From: Variovorax saccharolyticus
GTDB lineage: Bacteria > Pseudomonadota > Gammaproteobacteria > Burkholderiales > Burkholderiaceae_C
Assembly (NCBI RefSeq): GCF_030316765.1
Contig: NZ_JASZYT010000005.1
Span: 124,001 to 188,000 of the forward strand
DNA: 64,000 nucleotides
Direction of reading: 5' to 3'
In this document: positions 50,482 through 64,000 of the stretch, piece by piece
Layout of the letters: each line of letters starts with the position of its first letter
Numbering within the stretch: the stretch's first letter is position 1
Program-made: the position numbers and the translations under genes
Notes under the pieces: generated by a model
Database searches by the model: none
What the model saw: the letters and a program-made list of their open reading frames with translations, nothing else
What the model was told of the DNA's origin: nothing

Positions 50482-52160
50482 GGCTCGGCCCTCGGCGGCG
50501 CCGGGGCCCGCCCGCGGCGATGAAGCCCGCGCAGCGCCAGCGCCGCGCCGGCGCCCAGGATCAGCGCGCCCGCGGCGACGCCCAGGCTCTCCCAGTCGCC
50601 ACGCCGGAGCTGGGCCGACGGCCAGTCGCCGGTGGTCAGTCCGTCGAGGGCCGGCAGCAGCAGGCACAGGGCCGCGAGTGCGCCGAGTTGCTCGCGCCAG
50701 GCCTGGAACCGCGGCCGCAGCAGCGCGTGGGCGAGCGCGATCAGCCACAGGCCGAAGAAGACGCGCAGTTCCCAGGCCGCCCGCTGGTCGAGCGCCACCG
50801 GCAGCAGCCGGTTGGCCCAGAGGAAGCCGATGCAGGCGATCGGCAGCCCGGCGATCGCCGCGATGTTGAGCGATTCGATCAGGCCATGGACCCGCGAACT
50901 GGCGGCGCCGAATGCGCCGGCGTGGCGGCCGCGGCGCTTGACCATGAACAGGACGGCACCGGTCGCCATCATGGCCGTGCCGGCCATCCCGGCCAGGAAG
51001 TACAGCCACTTCAGTGTCCAGCCGCCGTAGCTCGCCATGTGCAGGCTGCCGAGCACCGACTGCGCCAGCGATGCGGTGCCGCCATCGACGCCGCCCGGCT
51101 GGCGGACTTCCAGCGTCCGGCCGCTCGCGGCCTCGAAGGACGCCATGCCGGTGGTGGGGCTCAGGCGGCGCCGGGTCTCCTCTTCGCTGTTCCAGCCGTA
51201 CACCGCGATGCGCGCGGCGGCGTCGCCCGGGTGGTCGATCACGACCGCTCGCACGGGCTGGCCGATGAGGCGCTCGCCGCGCGCGGCGAAGGGTTCGAGC
51301 GACGGCAGGGGCAGTGCCGTGCCGCTGGGCGCCGGTTTCCCGGGGTTGTTCAACGCGGTCAGCAACTGCTGCCTGGAGGCGCTGTCGGTGCCGAAGTGCA
51401 GCAGGCCGGCGGCCGGCATGAAGGTCAGTCCCGAGATGACCAGGCCGGTGTAGGCGATCATGAACTGGAAGGGCAGCGTCAGCACCCCGACCGCGTTGTG
51501 GGCGTCGAGCCAGCTGCGCTGGCCCTTGCGCGGCCGGAAGGTGAAGAAGTCCTTGAAGATCCGCTTGTGCGTGATCACCCCCGAGACCAGCGCGACCAGC
51601 ATCGCCATCGCGGCGATGCCGACGATCCAGAGGCCCAGGCTGCCGGCGTGCAACTGGTAATGGAAATCGACGAAGTGGTGCCCTCCCGAGGTGGCGCGAT
51701 GGGCATCCGGCGAGTCGGCTGGCAGGGGGCGCCCACTGGCCGGGTCCAGCCGGGCGGACGCGTATTGCTGCTTGTCGTCGAACCAGTACACCGTGAGCGC
51801 GCCCCCGCCCTCGGCGTCGGCCGGCCAGAGCTCCCACATCGAAGCCGAGGGATGGTGTCGTGCCATGTAGGCCACGGCCCAGTCGAGCCGCTGCGCCCGG
51901 TCCGAAGTCGACCCGGGCCCCTCCGGCTGCCCCGGCTGCTGCGGACCCCGCGCTTCGGCCGCCGCTTCCTCGGCCCGGTGCTCCGGCGACATCCAGTGGG
52001 TGATCGGCTCGTCGAACACCGCGAGCGTGCCGGTCAGGAAGACCGCGAACAGCAACCACGAAATCCAGAGCCCGCACCAGGTGTGAAGCCATGCCATGGC
52101 CTGGCGGAAAGTGCCTTCGGCCATCCGGCCGGTCGTCATGGGGTTGTTCGTGCCGGCCAT
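50478..52160 (-). CDS. PepSY-domain iron-uptake membrane protein (PiuB-like)
   Basis: A 560-residue inner-membrane protein of the PepSY_TM family. The first helix region is AMAWLHTWCGLWISWLLFAVFLTGTLAVFDEPITHWM, then a periplasmic region with PepSY-like segments, then VHGLIESLNIAAIAGLPIACIGFLWANRL. Conserved histidines (HTW; HHFVDFHYQLHAG; LDAHNAVGV; GSLHMASYGG) in the helices could hold haem, as in proposed periplasmic ferrisiderophore reductases. It is coupled to DUF3325 by a 4-bp overlap and starts 3 bp after the DUF3649 gene. Confidence 0.88.
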   Translation of the reverse strand: MAGTNNPMTTGRMAEGTFRQAMAWLHTWCGLWISWLLFAVFLTGTLAVFDEPITHWMSPEHRAEEAAAEARGPQQPGQPEGPGSTSDRAQRLDWAVAYMARHHPSASMWELWPADAEGGGALTVYWFDDKQQYASARLDPASGRPLPADSPDAHRATSGGHHFVDFHYQLHAGSLGLWIVGIAAMAMLVALVSGVITHKRIFKDFFTFRPRKGQRSWLDAHNAVGVLTLPFQFMIAYTGLVISGLTFMPAAGLLHFGTDSASRQQLLTALNNPGKPAPSGTALPLPSLEPFAARGERLIGQPVRAVVIDHPGDAAARIAVYGWNSEEETRRRLSPTTGMASFEAASGRTLEVRQPGGVDGGTASLAQSVLGSLHMASYGGWTLKWLYFLAGMAGTAMMATGAVLFMVKRRGRHAGAFGAASSRVHGLIESLNIAAIAGLPIACIGFLWANRLLPVALDQRAAWELRVFFGLWLIALAHALLRPRFQAWREQLGALAALCLLLPALDGLTTGDWPSAQLRRGDWESLGVAAGALILGAGAALALRGLHRRGRAPAPPRAEP

Positions 52161-52163
52161 GGC

Positions 52164-52499
52164 CTAGACCCCGGCGCGCGGCAGCAGCCACCCGGACGCG
52201 GCCAGCAGGCCGGTGGGCAGCAGCAGTCCGGCCCAGACCCGCGACAGCGCGACCGGGGAGAACGACCAGATCACGGCCCCGGTGTAGACCGCGAAGCTGA
52301 ACTGCATGCCGGCCAGCACGCCCTCGGCCCGCCCCGTGGGCAGCACTGCCGCGAGAAAGACCGCCGCGGCGGAGGCCAGCAGGTAGCCGCCCAGGATCGC
52401 GGCGAGCACGCGCGACAGCAGCGGCAGGGCTCTGGGCGCGCGCGCCGCGGCGCGCCGCGGCCGGCCTCGTTCGGCGTCGATGTTCGAAGTTCTTGTCAT
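52164..52499 (-). CDS. DUF3649 family membrane protein
   Basis: A 111-residue protein with a basic N-terminus and three hydrophobic helices (LLSRVLAAILGGYLLASAAAVFLAAVLP; FSFAVYTGAVIWSFSPV; GLLLPTGLLAASGWLLP). It matches the iron-transport-associated DUF3649 family, typically placed between a siderophore receptor and a PepSY protein exactly as here. Molecular function is unknown. Confidence 0.85.
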   Translation of the reverse strand: MTRTSNIDAERGRPRRAAARAPRALPLLSRVLAAILGGYLLASAAAVFLAAVLPTGRAEGVLAGMQFSFAVYTGAVIWSFSPVALSRVWAGLLLPTGLLAASGWLLPRAGV

Positions 52500-52560
52500 G
52501 GTGTGGGTCCTTGTGACACCTAAGACAATCGGCGCGCGAATTCGGGTAGGGCCCGGGCCG

Positions 52561-55053
52561 TCAGAACTGATAGCGCATCGTCAGCATCGCGTTGCGTGGC
52601 GCCCCGTAGAAGCCGGTTTCGAAGAGGCCCAGGCCGGCGTAGTACTTCTTGTCGAACAGGTTGTTGATGTTGAGCGTGGCCGACAGCTGCTTGCTGAACT
52701 CGTAGCGCGCCATGAGCGCGACCAGCGCATAGGGCTTCTGCTCGATGATCGCGTAGTCGCCTGCTGCCGGATTCCAGACCTTGCCGTAGAAGGCGCTCTG
52801 CCAGCTGACGCCGCCGCCGATCGTGAGCTTCTGCCACGCGCCCGGCAGCCGGTAGCTGGTCGACAGCCGCAGCATCTGCGCGGGCTGGCTGGCCATCAGC
52901 GTGGCGCCGTAGACGCGTTCGCCCTCGGCATCCCGCACATGGTTGTAGGTGTAGCCGGCCTGCAGGTTCCAGCCCGGGGCGATCTGTCCGTTCAGTTCGG
53001 CTTCGATGCCCCTGCTGGTGACGCCCTGGACCGCGCGGTAGACGGATTCGCCATCGACGAAATCGACGTACTCGGCCACGTTGTCCTGCTTGATCTGGAA
53101 CGCGGCCAGGCTGGCGTTCAGGCGGCCGTCCAGAAACTCTCCCTTGATGCCGGCCTCGACGCCGCGCCCCTCGATGGGCGGCAGGTACTGGCGGTTGACG
53201 TCCATCAGCGACTGGGGCGAGAAGATGCTCGTGTAGCTGGCATAGACCGACCAGGTCGGGTCGAGGTCGAACACCACGCCGGCGTAGGGCGTCGTCACGC
53301 CCGATTCGCTCAGGCTGCTCGACAGCGGCGGGGTCATGCCGTCGACATAGGTCCGGGTGTCGCTGGCAGTGACGCGCGTGACGCGCGCGCCCAGGATCAC
53401 CGACAGCGCATCGGTCGGCCGCAGGCGCGTGGCGCCGTACACGGCGGTCTGGCGGTCGCGGTCCTCGTAGGAGGCGATCGGCGGAAACTCGGGCTGCGGG
53501 AAGTGGCCGGTCCAGTTGAAGATGCTGCCGGGCAGGAGCGGATAGAGGGACTCGGACCAGGGTCCGTCGGTCCGGGTGTTCGACCACATGCCGCCGAACA
53601 TCAGATCGTGCTTGCGGCCTCCCAGCGCGTAGCTGCCGGTGATGCTGGCGTTGGCCGTGTCCTGCGTGCGGTTGCCGCGGAAGTCGCCCGAGAACAGGTA
53701 CATGCCCTCGCCGGTCACCGGGTCCGGGTTGCCCCCGCTCGCCGAGCCGAGCAGCGAGCGGTGCTTGCTCTCCTGGTTGTTGACGGTGAGCTTGAGCCGC
53801 CAGTCGTCGGCCAGCCGGTGCTCCAGCGTCGCGAACAGGTTGCGGGTTTCCAGTTCGCGCCGGCTCCAGGTCGTCGCCGGGTTGAACGAGCGGCTCCAGT
53901 CGGTGCGGCTGCCGTCGCTGAAGAAGATCGGAAAGCCGGTCCAGGTCGAGCCGCGCGGATCGGTGTTCTGGTAGTCCATGCCCAGCGTCAGGAGCGTGTC
54001 GCGCGACAGGTCGGCCTCGATCACGCCATACGCCACGCTCTTCTTCTGGCGGTAGTGGTCGAGGTAGGACTCGCGGTCCTGGTAGGCACCGACGAAGCGG
54101 CCGCGGACGCTGCCGCTTTCGTTGAGCGGGCCCGACAGGTCGAGTTCGGTGCGGGCGCTCTGCCACGAGCCGAGGCTCGCCGCCACCGAGCCGGCGAAGC
54201 TCTGGGTCGGCCGCTTGCGGATGAAGTTGACGGCAGCGGACGGATCGCCGGTACCGCTCATCAGTCCGGTCGCGCCCTTGACGATCTCGACGCGATCGTA
54301 GATCGCCATGTCGCCGTTGGTCGCGCCCCAGTCGTAGACGCCGTCGTAGTCCTTGGAGACCCCGTCGTACTGGAAATTGGTGACGGCAAAGCCGCGCGCG
54401 CTGAAGCTCCAGCGCTCGCTGTCATAGCTCTGCACCGTGATGCCCGGAGCCCTTTCCATCACGTCCGAGACGTTGAGGGAACCCTGGTCGTCCATCTGCT
54501 GGCGCGTGACGACGGTGACGGTCTGCGGCGTTTCGCGCGGCGACAGGCTGAGCCCCGTGGCCGAAGACGAAGGGCCGGCGGCGTAGGAGCCGGTGCCTTC
54601 GGTCGTGCCGTTGCCCGGGCCCTGGGCCGTCACCCTGACTTCGGGCAGCGTCGAGCCGGTGGCGTCGCTGGAGGGTGCCTCGGCTGCGGGCTTGCGGCGC
54701 AGGAGCCACGCCCTGTCGCCGCTGGGCACGGCTTCGAGGCCGGTGCCCGCGAGCAGGCGGGCCAGGCCCTCGGGCACCGCGTAGCTGCCGCTGAGTCCGG
54801 GCGACGTGATGCCGCGCACCAGCTCCGGCGGTGCGCTCAGGCTGACGCCGGCATCGGCGGCGAAATCAGCCAGCGCGGGAGCCAGCGGGCCGGCATGCAC
54901 CTCGAAGCGGGTGGGCGCCGTGGCGCCGGCCTGCTGTGCCATGGCCACGGTGGTCATCGCAGCGGTCGCGATCAGGCCCAGGAGAAAGCCAAGGGAGGAG
55001 CGCGCAGCGATGCGGGTCGCGCTGCCGGCGCGGCCGGCGGGTCGGGAAGCCAT
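52561..55053 (-). CDS. TonB-dependent siderophore receptor with signalling (STN) domain
   Basis: An 830-residue outer-membrane transporter. The order is a signal peptide (ending TTVAMAQ), an STN/secretin-TonB short domain (about 45-125, FEVHAGPLAPALADFAADAGVSLS), a plug (about 170-290, ETPQTVTVVTRQQMDDQ and MSGTGDPSAAVNFIRKRPTQ) and a 22-strand barrel ending NAMLTMRYQF with terminal Phe. The STN domain marks a transducer receptor, which signals ligand binding to the FecR/FecI pair upstream. The plug and barrel style is that of FoxA/FpvA/FhuE hydroxamate or mixed siderophore receptors. The actual ligand is not known. Confidence 0.95.
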   Translation of the reverse strand: MASRPAGRAGSATRIAARSSLGFLLGLIATAAMTTVAMAQQAGATAPTRFEVHAGPLAPALADFAADAGVSLSAPPELVRGITSPGLSGSYAVPEGLARLLAGTGLEAVPSGDRAWLLRRKPAAEAPSSDATGSTLPEVRVTAQGPGNGTTEGTGSYAAGPSSSATGLSLSPRETPQTVTVVTRQQMDDQGSLNVSDVMERAPGITVQSYDSERWSFSARGFAVTNFQYDGVSKDYDGVYDWGATNGDMAIYDRVEIVKGATGLMSGTGDPSAAVNFIRKRPTQSFAGSVAASLGSWQSARTELDLSGPLNESGSVRGRFVGAYQDRESYLDHYRQKKSVAYGVIEADLSRDTLLTLGMDYQNTDPRGSTWTGFPIFFSDGSRTDWSRSFNPATTWSRRELETRNLFATLEHRLADDWRLKLTVNNQESKHRSLLGSASGGNPDPVTGEGMYLFSGDFRGNRTQDTANASITGSYALGGRKHDLMFGGMWSNTRTDGPWSESLYPLLPGSIFNWTGHFPQPEFPPIASYEDRDRQTAVYGATRLRPTDALSVILGARVTRVTASDTRTYVDGMTPPLSSSLSESGVTTPYAGVVFDLDPTWSVYASYTSIFSPQSLMDVNRQYLPPIEGRGVEAGIKGEFLDGRLNASLAAFQIKQDNVAEYVDFVDGESVYRAVQGVTSRGIEAELNGQIAPGWNLQAGYTYNHVRDAEGERVYGATLMASQPAQMLRLSTSYRLPGAWQKLTIGGGVSWQSAFYGKVWNPAAGDYAIIEQKPYALVALMARYEFSKQLSATLNINNLFDKKYYAGLGLFETGFYGAPRNAMLTMRYQF

Positions 55054-55162
55054 GGGACGTTGTTCCTTCGAGAGATTCGGTCGATGTTGAAAAGAGCACA
55101 TCGAACAGGACACGCCACCGCGGCAAAAGGGGCCAAAGTTTTTTTCTGGGGGGTCGGGGCGC

Positions 55163-56167
55163 TCAGCCAGTCGCGCCGCGTGGCGCCAGCGTCACCCAGT
55201 AGCGGGTGCGGTAGAGCACTTGCACCGGGAGCAGGCGGGCGACGTTGCGCAGCACCGCATCCGTGTCGTCGAGCTGGAAGGCACCCGTGATGCGCAGGCC
55301 GGCGACCGCGGCTTCGCATCGCAGCAGTCCGCTGCGGTAGCGCGAGAGCTCGGCCGCGAAGCTGTCGAGCCGCATGTCATCCACCGCAAGAACTCCCCGC
55401 GCCCATTGACCGGCGAAGGGATCAGCGGGGCGCACCGCTTCGATGCGCGATGCATCGAAGCCGAGCTGCTGGCCCGCCTGCAGCCGCCGGACCTCCCTGC
55501 CGTCGCCCGTCTTCACCTCGACGGCGCCCTGCAGCACGGCCACCTGGCTGCGCTGCGCGTCGTCCCGCACGATGAAGCGCGTGCCGATGGCGCGCGCGCT
55601 GCCATGCGTCGTGCGCACGAGAAAGGGCCGCGCGGAGCTCCCGGTCGCGGCCCCGGGATCGCGGGCGGTCTCGATCAGAACGGCGCCGGAGCGCAGCCAC
55701 ACGAGCCGCTGTGTGTCGTCGAAGTCGATGTCGATGGCGCTCGCGGTGTCGAGCCACACGCGCGAGCCGTCCGGCAGCAGCAGGTCGCGCTGTTCGCCGG
55801 TGGCGGTCGCATGGGTGGCACTCCACTGCTGCCACGGCGCCAGGCGCCAGGCCAGCCAGCCGACGGGCGCGGCGGCCATGAGCAGCATCAGGCTTCGCAC
55901 GGCTTCGCGTCGATTGCGGGGACGGCGCAGTGCCGGTGATCCGAGCGCGGGCGGAACGCTGCCCGCGCGGTCGCTCACCTGGATCGCGCGCTGCCAGGCC
56001 CGGGCGTGGGCGGGATCGTGCGCCAGCCAGGTCTCGAACTCGCCGCGCTGCCGCGGTGTGCACTCGCCCGACTGAATCAGGACGAACCACTCGGCGGCCC
56101 GCGACGCCACCTGGCGCGTCAGCGGATGCGCTGCCGCCGGGCCCGCTTCGCCTGCCGAAGCGCTCAT
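55163..56167 (-). CDS. FecR-family anti-sigma/signal transducer
   Basis: A 334-residue single-pass inner-membrane regulator. The cytoplasmic N-terminus (about 15-75) has the FecR motif ASRAAEWFVLIQSGECTPRQRGEFETWLAHDPAHARAW. A membrane helix near 92-110 (LMLLMAAAPVGWLAW) follows. The periplasmic FecR domain has RDLLLPDGSRVWLDTASAIDIDF, GTRFIVRDD and a C-terminal STN-like region that meets the receptor. It relays the occupied-receptor signal to FecI. It starts two bases after the sigma-gene stop and lies 109 bp before the receptor gene. Confidence 0.93.
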   Translation of the reverse strand: MSASAGEAGPAAAHPLTRQVASRAAEWFVLIQSGECTPRQRGEFETWLAHDPAHARAWQRAIQVSDRAGSVPPALGSPALRRPRNRREAVRSLMLLMAAAPVGWLAWRLAPWQQWSATHATATGEQRDLLLPDGSRVWLDTASAIDIDFDDTQRLVWLRSGAVLIETARDPGAATGSSARPFLVRTTHGSARAIGTRFIVRDDAQRSQVAVLQGAVEVKTGDGREVRRLQAGQQLGFDASRIEAVRPADPFAGQWARGVLAVDDMRLDSFAAELSRYRSGLLRCEAAVAGLRITGAFQLDDTDAVLRNVARLLPVQVLYRTRYWVTLAPRGATG

Positions 56168-56169
56168 GC

Positions 56170-56703
56170 TCAGGCGGCCAGCAGGATGCATTCGGTCATC
56201 GCCAGCGCCATGTAGCGCTTGACCGACCGCAGGCCGATCTTCAGTTCTTCGGCGATCCCGGCGTAGGTGAGCCCGTCGACCTGCGACAGGATGAAGACGG
56301 CCCGCACCTTGGGCGGCATGCCGTCGAGCATGGCGTCGATTTCCTGCAGCGACTGCAGGATGATCAACTGCTGTTCGGGCGATGGCGTCTGCGCTTCAGG
56401 CAGCACGGCGAGCGCCGACAGATAGGCCTGCTCCAGCGAGCGGCGGCGCAGGTGGTTGACCAGCAGCCGGCGCGCGACGGTCGCAAGGTAGGCCCGAGGC
56501 TCGCGCAGCGCCCCTTCGGCCACCGGCAGGCCGGCCCCCGCGCAAGGGGCGGCGAGCAGACGCACGAAGGTGTCCTGCGCGAGATCCGCGGCCTCGAACG
56601 CATCGCCCAGCTTCCGGCGCAGCCAGCCCTGGAGCCAGCCATGGTGATCGATGTAGAGCGCGTGGACTTGGGGATGCGGAACGGCGGAATCGGCGGCGGA
56701 CAT
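56170..56703 (-). CDS. FecI-type ECF sigma factor for siderophore uptake
   Basis: A 177-residue ECF sigma factor. Region 2 is YIDHHGWLQGWLRRKLGDAFEAADLAQDTFVRLLA, then LATVARRLLVNHLRRRSLEQAYL, and region 4 is LPPKVRAVFILSQVDGLTYAGIAEELKIGLRSVKRYMALAM, matching FecI/PvdS-like iron starvation sigma factors. It heads the nine-gene minus-strand iron block and should direct transcription of the receptor gene. The ATG at 56703 is chosen; a GTG at 56712 is possible. A Fur-like site lies upstream. Confidence 0.93.
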   Translation of the reverse strand: MSAADSAVPHPQVHALYIDHHGWLQGWLRRKLGDAFEAADLAQDTFVRLLAAPCAGAGLPVAEGALREPRAYLATVARRLLVNHLRRRSLEQAYLSALAVLPEAQTPSPEQQLIILQSLQEIDAMLDGMPPKVRAVFILSQVDGLTYAGIAEELKIGLRSVKRYMALAMTECILLAA

Positions 56704-56771
56704 GGGCGGCACTGGGGCGATGGGCCAACAGGCCCGAAGCGCGCTGCACGGAGGAAAGAGGGAAAGGCGCT

Positions 56772-56799
56772 AAGTATAAATGAGAGTCATTCGCGTTAA
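56772..56799 (-). promoter_or_regulatory. Putative fecI promoter with Fur box
   Basis: Reading the minus strand, TATACT (56777-56772) is a good -10 and TTAACG (56799-56794) a weak -35, with a 16-base spacer. Between them lies a Fur-box core at 56779-56791, AATGAGAGTCATT on the plus strand. It matches 11 of 13 central bases of the Fur consensus and would block the promoter when iron is plentiful. The rest of the 201-bp divergent gap to the kinase shows no gene. Confidence 0.55.
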
Positions 56800-56904
56800 C
56801 TAGAGACTGCGCAGATGCCGCCGGATCGCCGCACAGCAGGGGTGCCACGCCGCTAAAGTCGGGTCGGTTGCAAAGCTGTCCACTTGTCGAAACACGAGGT
56901 GCAG

Positions 56905-63263
<6,359 letters not shown>

Positions 63264-63273
<10 letters not shown>

Positions 63274-64000
63274 GCACCCCCCAGGGCCCGTCGCCGCAGC
63301 GCGATCCGGCTGCGGGCGAGCGCGCCAGCATCCTGATCGTCGACGACCTGCCCGAGAAGCTGCTGGTGTTCCGCACCGTGCTCGAGGAACTCGGCCAGGA
63401 CCTGGTCACGGTGCGCTCGGGGGCGGACGCGCTGCGCGAGATCCTCAAGCGCGAGTTCGCCGTGATCATGCTGGACGTGAACATGCCCGGCATGGATGGC
63501 TTCGAGACCGCCACGCTGATCCGCCAGCACCGGCGCAGCGCCCATACGCCGATCATCTTCATCACCTCGTACGCGGACGAGATCCAGACCGCCCGCGGCT
63601 ACTCGCTCGGCGCGGTGGATTACATCCTGTCGCCGGTCGTGCCGGAGATCCTGCGCAGCAAGGTCGGCGTCTTCGTGTCGCTCTACCTGATGCAGCGTCA
63701 GGTCGAGCGGCAGGTCGATGCGCGTGCCGCGATGATGGCGGCCGAAACCGCGCGCCGCATGGCCGAGGAGAGCGACCGGCGATCCTCCTTCCTGGCGGCC
63801 GCCAGCCAGGCGCTCAGCCGCTCGCTGGACATCGAGGTGGCGATGCGCGAGCTGACCGGCTTGCTGGTGCCGACATGGGCCGCGGCGGCGGTGGCCTGGG
63901 TCGCCGACCCGGAGCTCGGTCGCGGACAGTTCGCGATCGCCGCGCGGGGGGCGGGCGAGGGCTCGCCCGCGGTGGTGGCCGGCACCGGGCTGGGCGCGGA
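63264..64000 (+). CDS. Receiver-GAF regulator, probably a hybrid kinase (5' part)
   Basis: At least 245 residues, cut by the window end. A GTG at 63264, ten bases inside the HAMP-kinase gene, gives the frame ASILIVDDLPEKLLVFRTVL, phosphoacceptor Asp in VIMLDVNMPGMDG, and FITSYADE: a receiver domain (about 18-140). A linker helix (QRQVERQVDARAAMMAAETARRMAEESDRRSSFLAAASQALSRSLD) leads into a GAF-like start. In related genomes such genes continue into a histidine kinase. The overlapping start means it is co-translated with the HAMP kinase and is likely part of the same phosphorelay. Confidence 0.82.

Overview
This window is a GC-rich bacterial chromosome segment with very few non-coding stretches. 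The gene content points to a beta-proteobacterium of the Burkholderiales, most likely Comamonadaceae and Variovorax-like. The indicators are a Bug-type solute-binding protein, a BM3-like fused P450, NnrS/NsrR, PepSY/DUF3325/DUF3649 iron genes, BKACE enzymes and a Burkholderiales-type porin. The taxon is inferred from gene families; no rRNA or tRNA gene is visible. I see no CRISPR array, insertion sequence or prophage.

Layout. 1-5.5 kb: the 3' end of mdcH (malonate decarboxylase acyltransferase), an ECF sigma/anti-sigma pair, a DUF3455 lipoprotein, an overlapping TerB-like/Bax-inhibitor-1 pair and nhaR. 5.6-12.5 kb: a self-sufficient CYP102-type P450, two small unknown genes, divergent nnrS/nsrR and a DAHP synthase. 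12.5-15.4 kb: an orphan type VI secretion fragment (tagF, a TPR lipoprotein, a lone ABC ATPase). 15.5-22.2 kb: a SET-domain methyltransferase coupled to a FixL-like kinase, a divergent FixJ-like regulator, a receiver-only protein, an NTF2-like protein, and fadH facing a PadR regulator across two perfect operator palindromes. 22.4-25.4 kb: small envelope proteins and unknowns. 25.4-29.7 kb: a P450 coupled to a berberine-bridge-type flavoenzyme, then a Phd-like antitoxin/zeta toxin pair.

29.8-36.1 kb: a catabolic island with a GntR/UTRA regulator and enolase-superfamily enzyme facing a three-component ABC importer and a GMC oxidoreductase. 36.1-45.7 kb: a large lipoprotein, a decayed Fic-like gene, and a second catabolic island. 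In that island two tandem BKACE paralogues, a TauD-family dioxygenase and a Bug binding protein are on one strand; a quinone oxidoreductase, an AraC regulator and a porin are on the other.

45.7-56.8 kb: one minus-strand iron/siderophore block, read as FecI, FecR, TonB-dependent receptor, DUF3649, PepSY, DUF3325, DUF4198-like protein, MacA, MacB and a degenerate Fur-family protein. A Fur-box-like promoter precedes fecI. 56.9-64 kb: a soluble hybrid kinase of about 2,120 residues carrying eleven head-to-tail 92-residue HAMP units, GAF, kinase and three receiver domains. It overlaps the start of a second receiver/GAF protein cut by the window edge.

The most unusual items are the HAMP-array kinase, the Phd-like/zeta toxin pair, the double-BKACE catabolic island, and the nnrS promoter, where an FNR/DNR-type box and an NsrR-like palindrome can be read in register.
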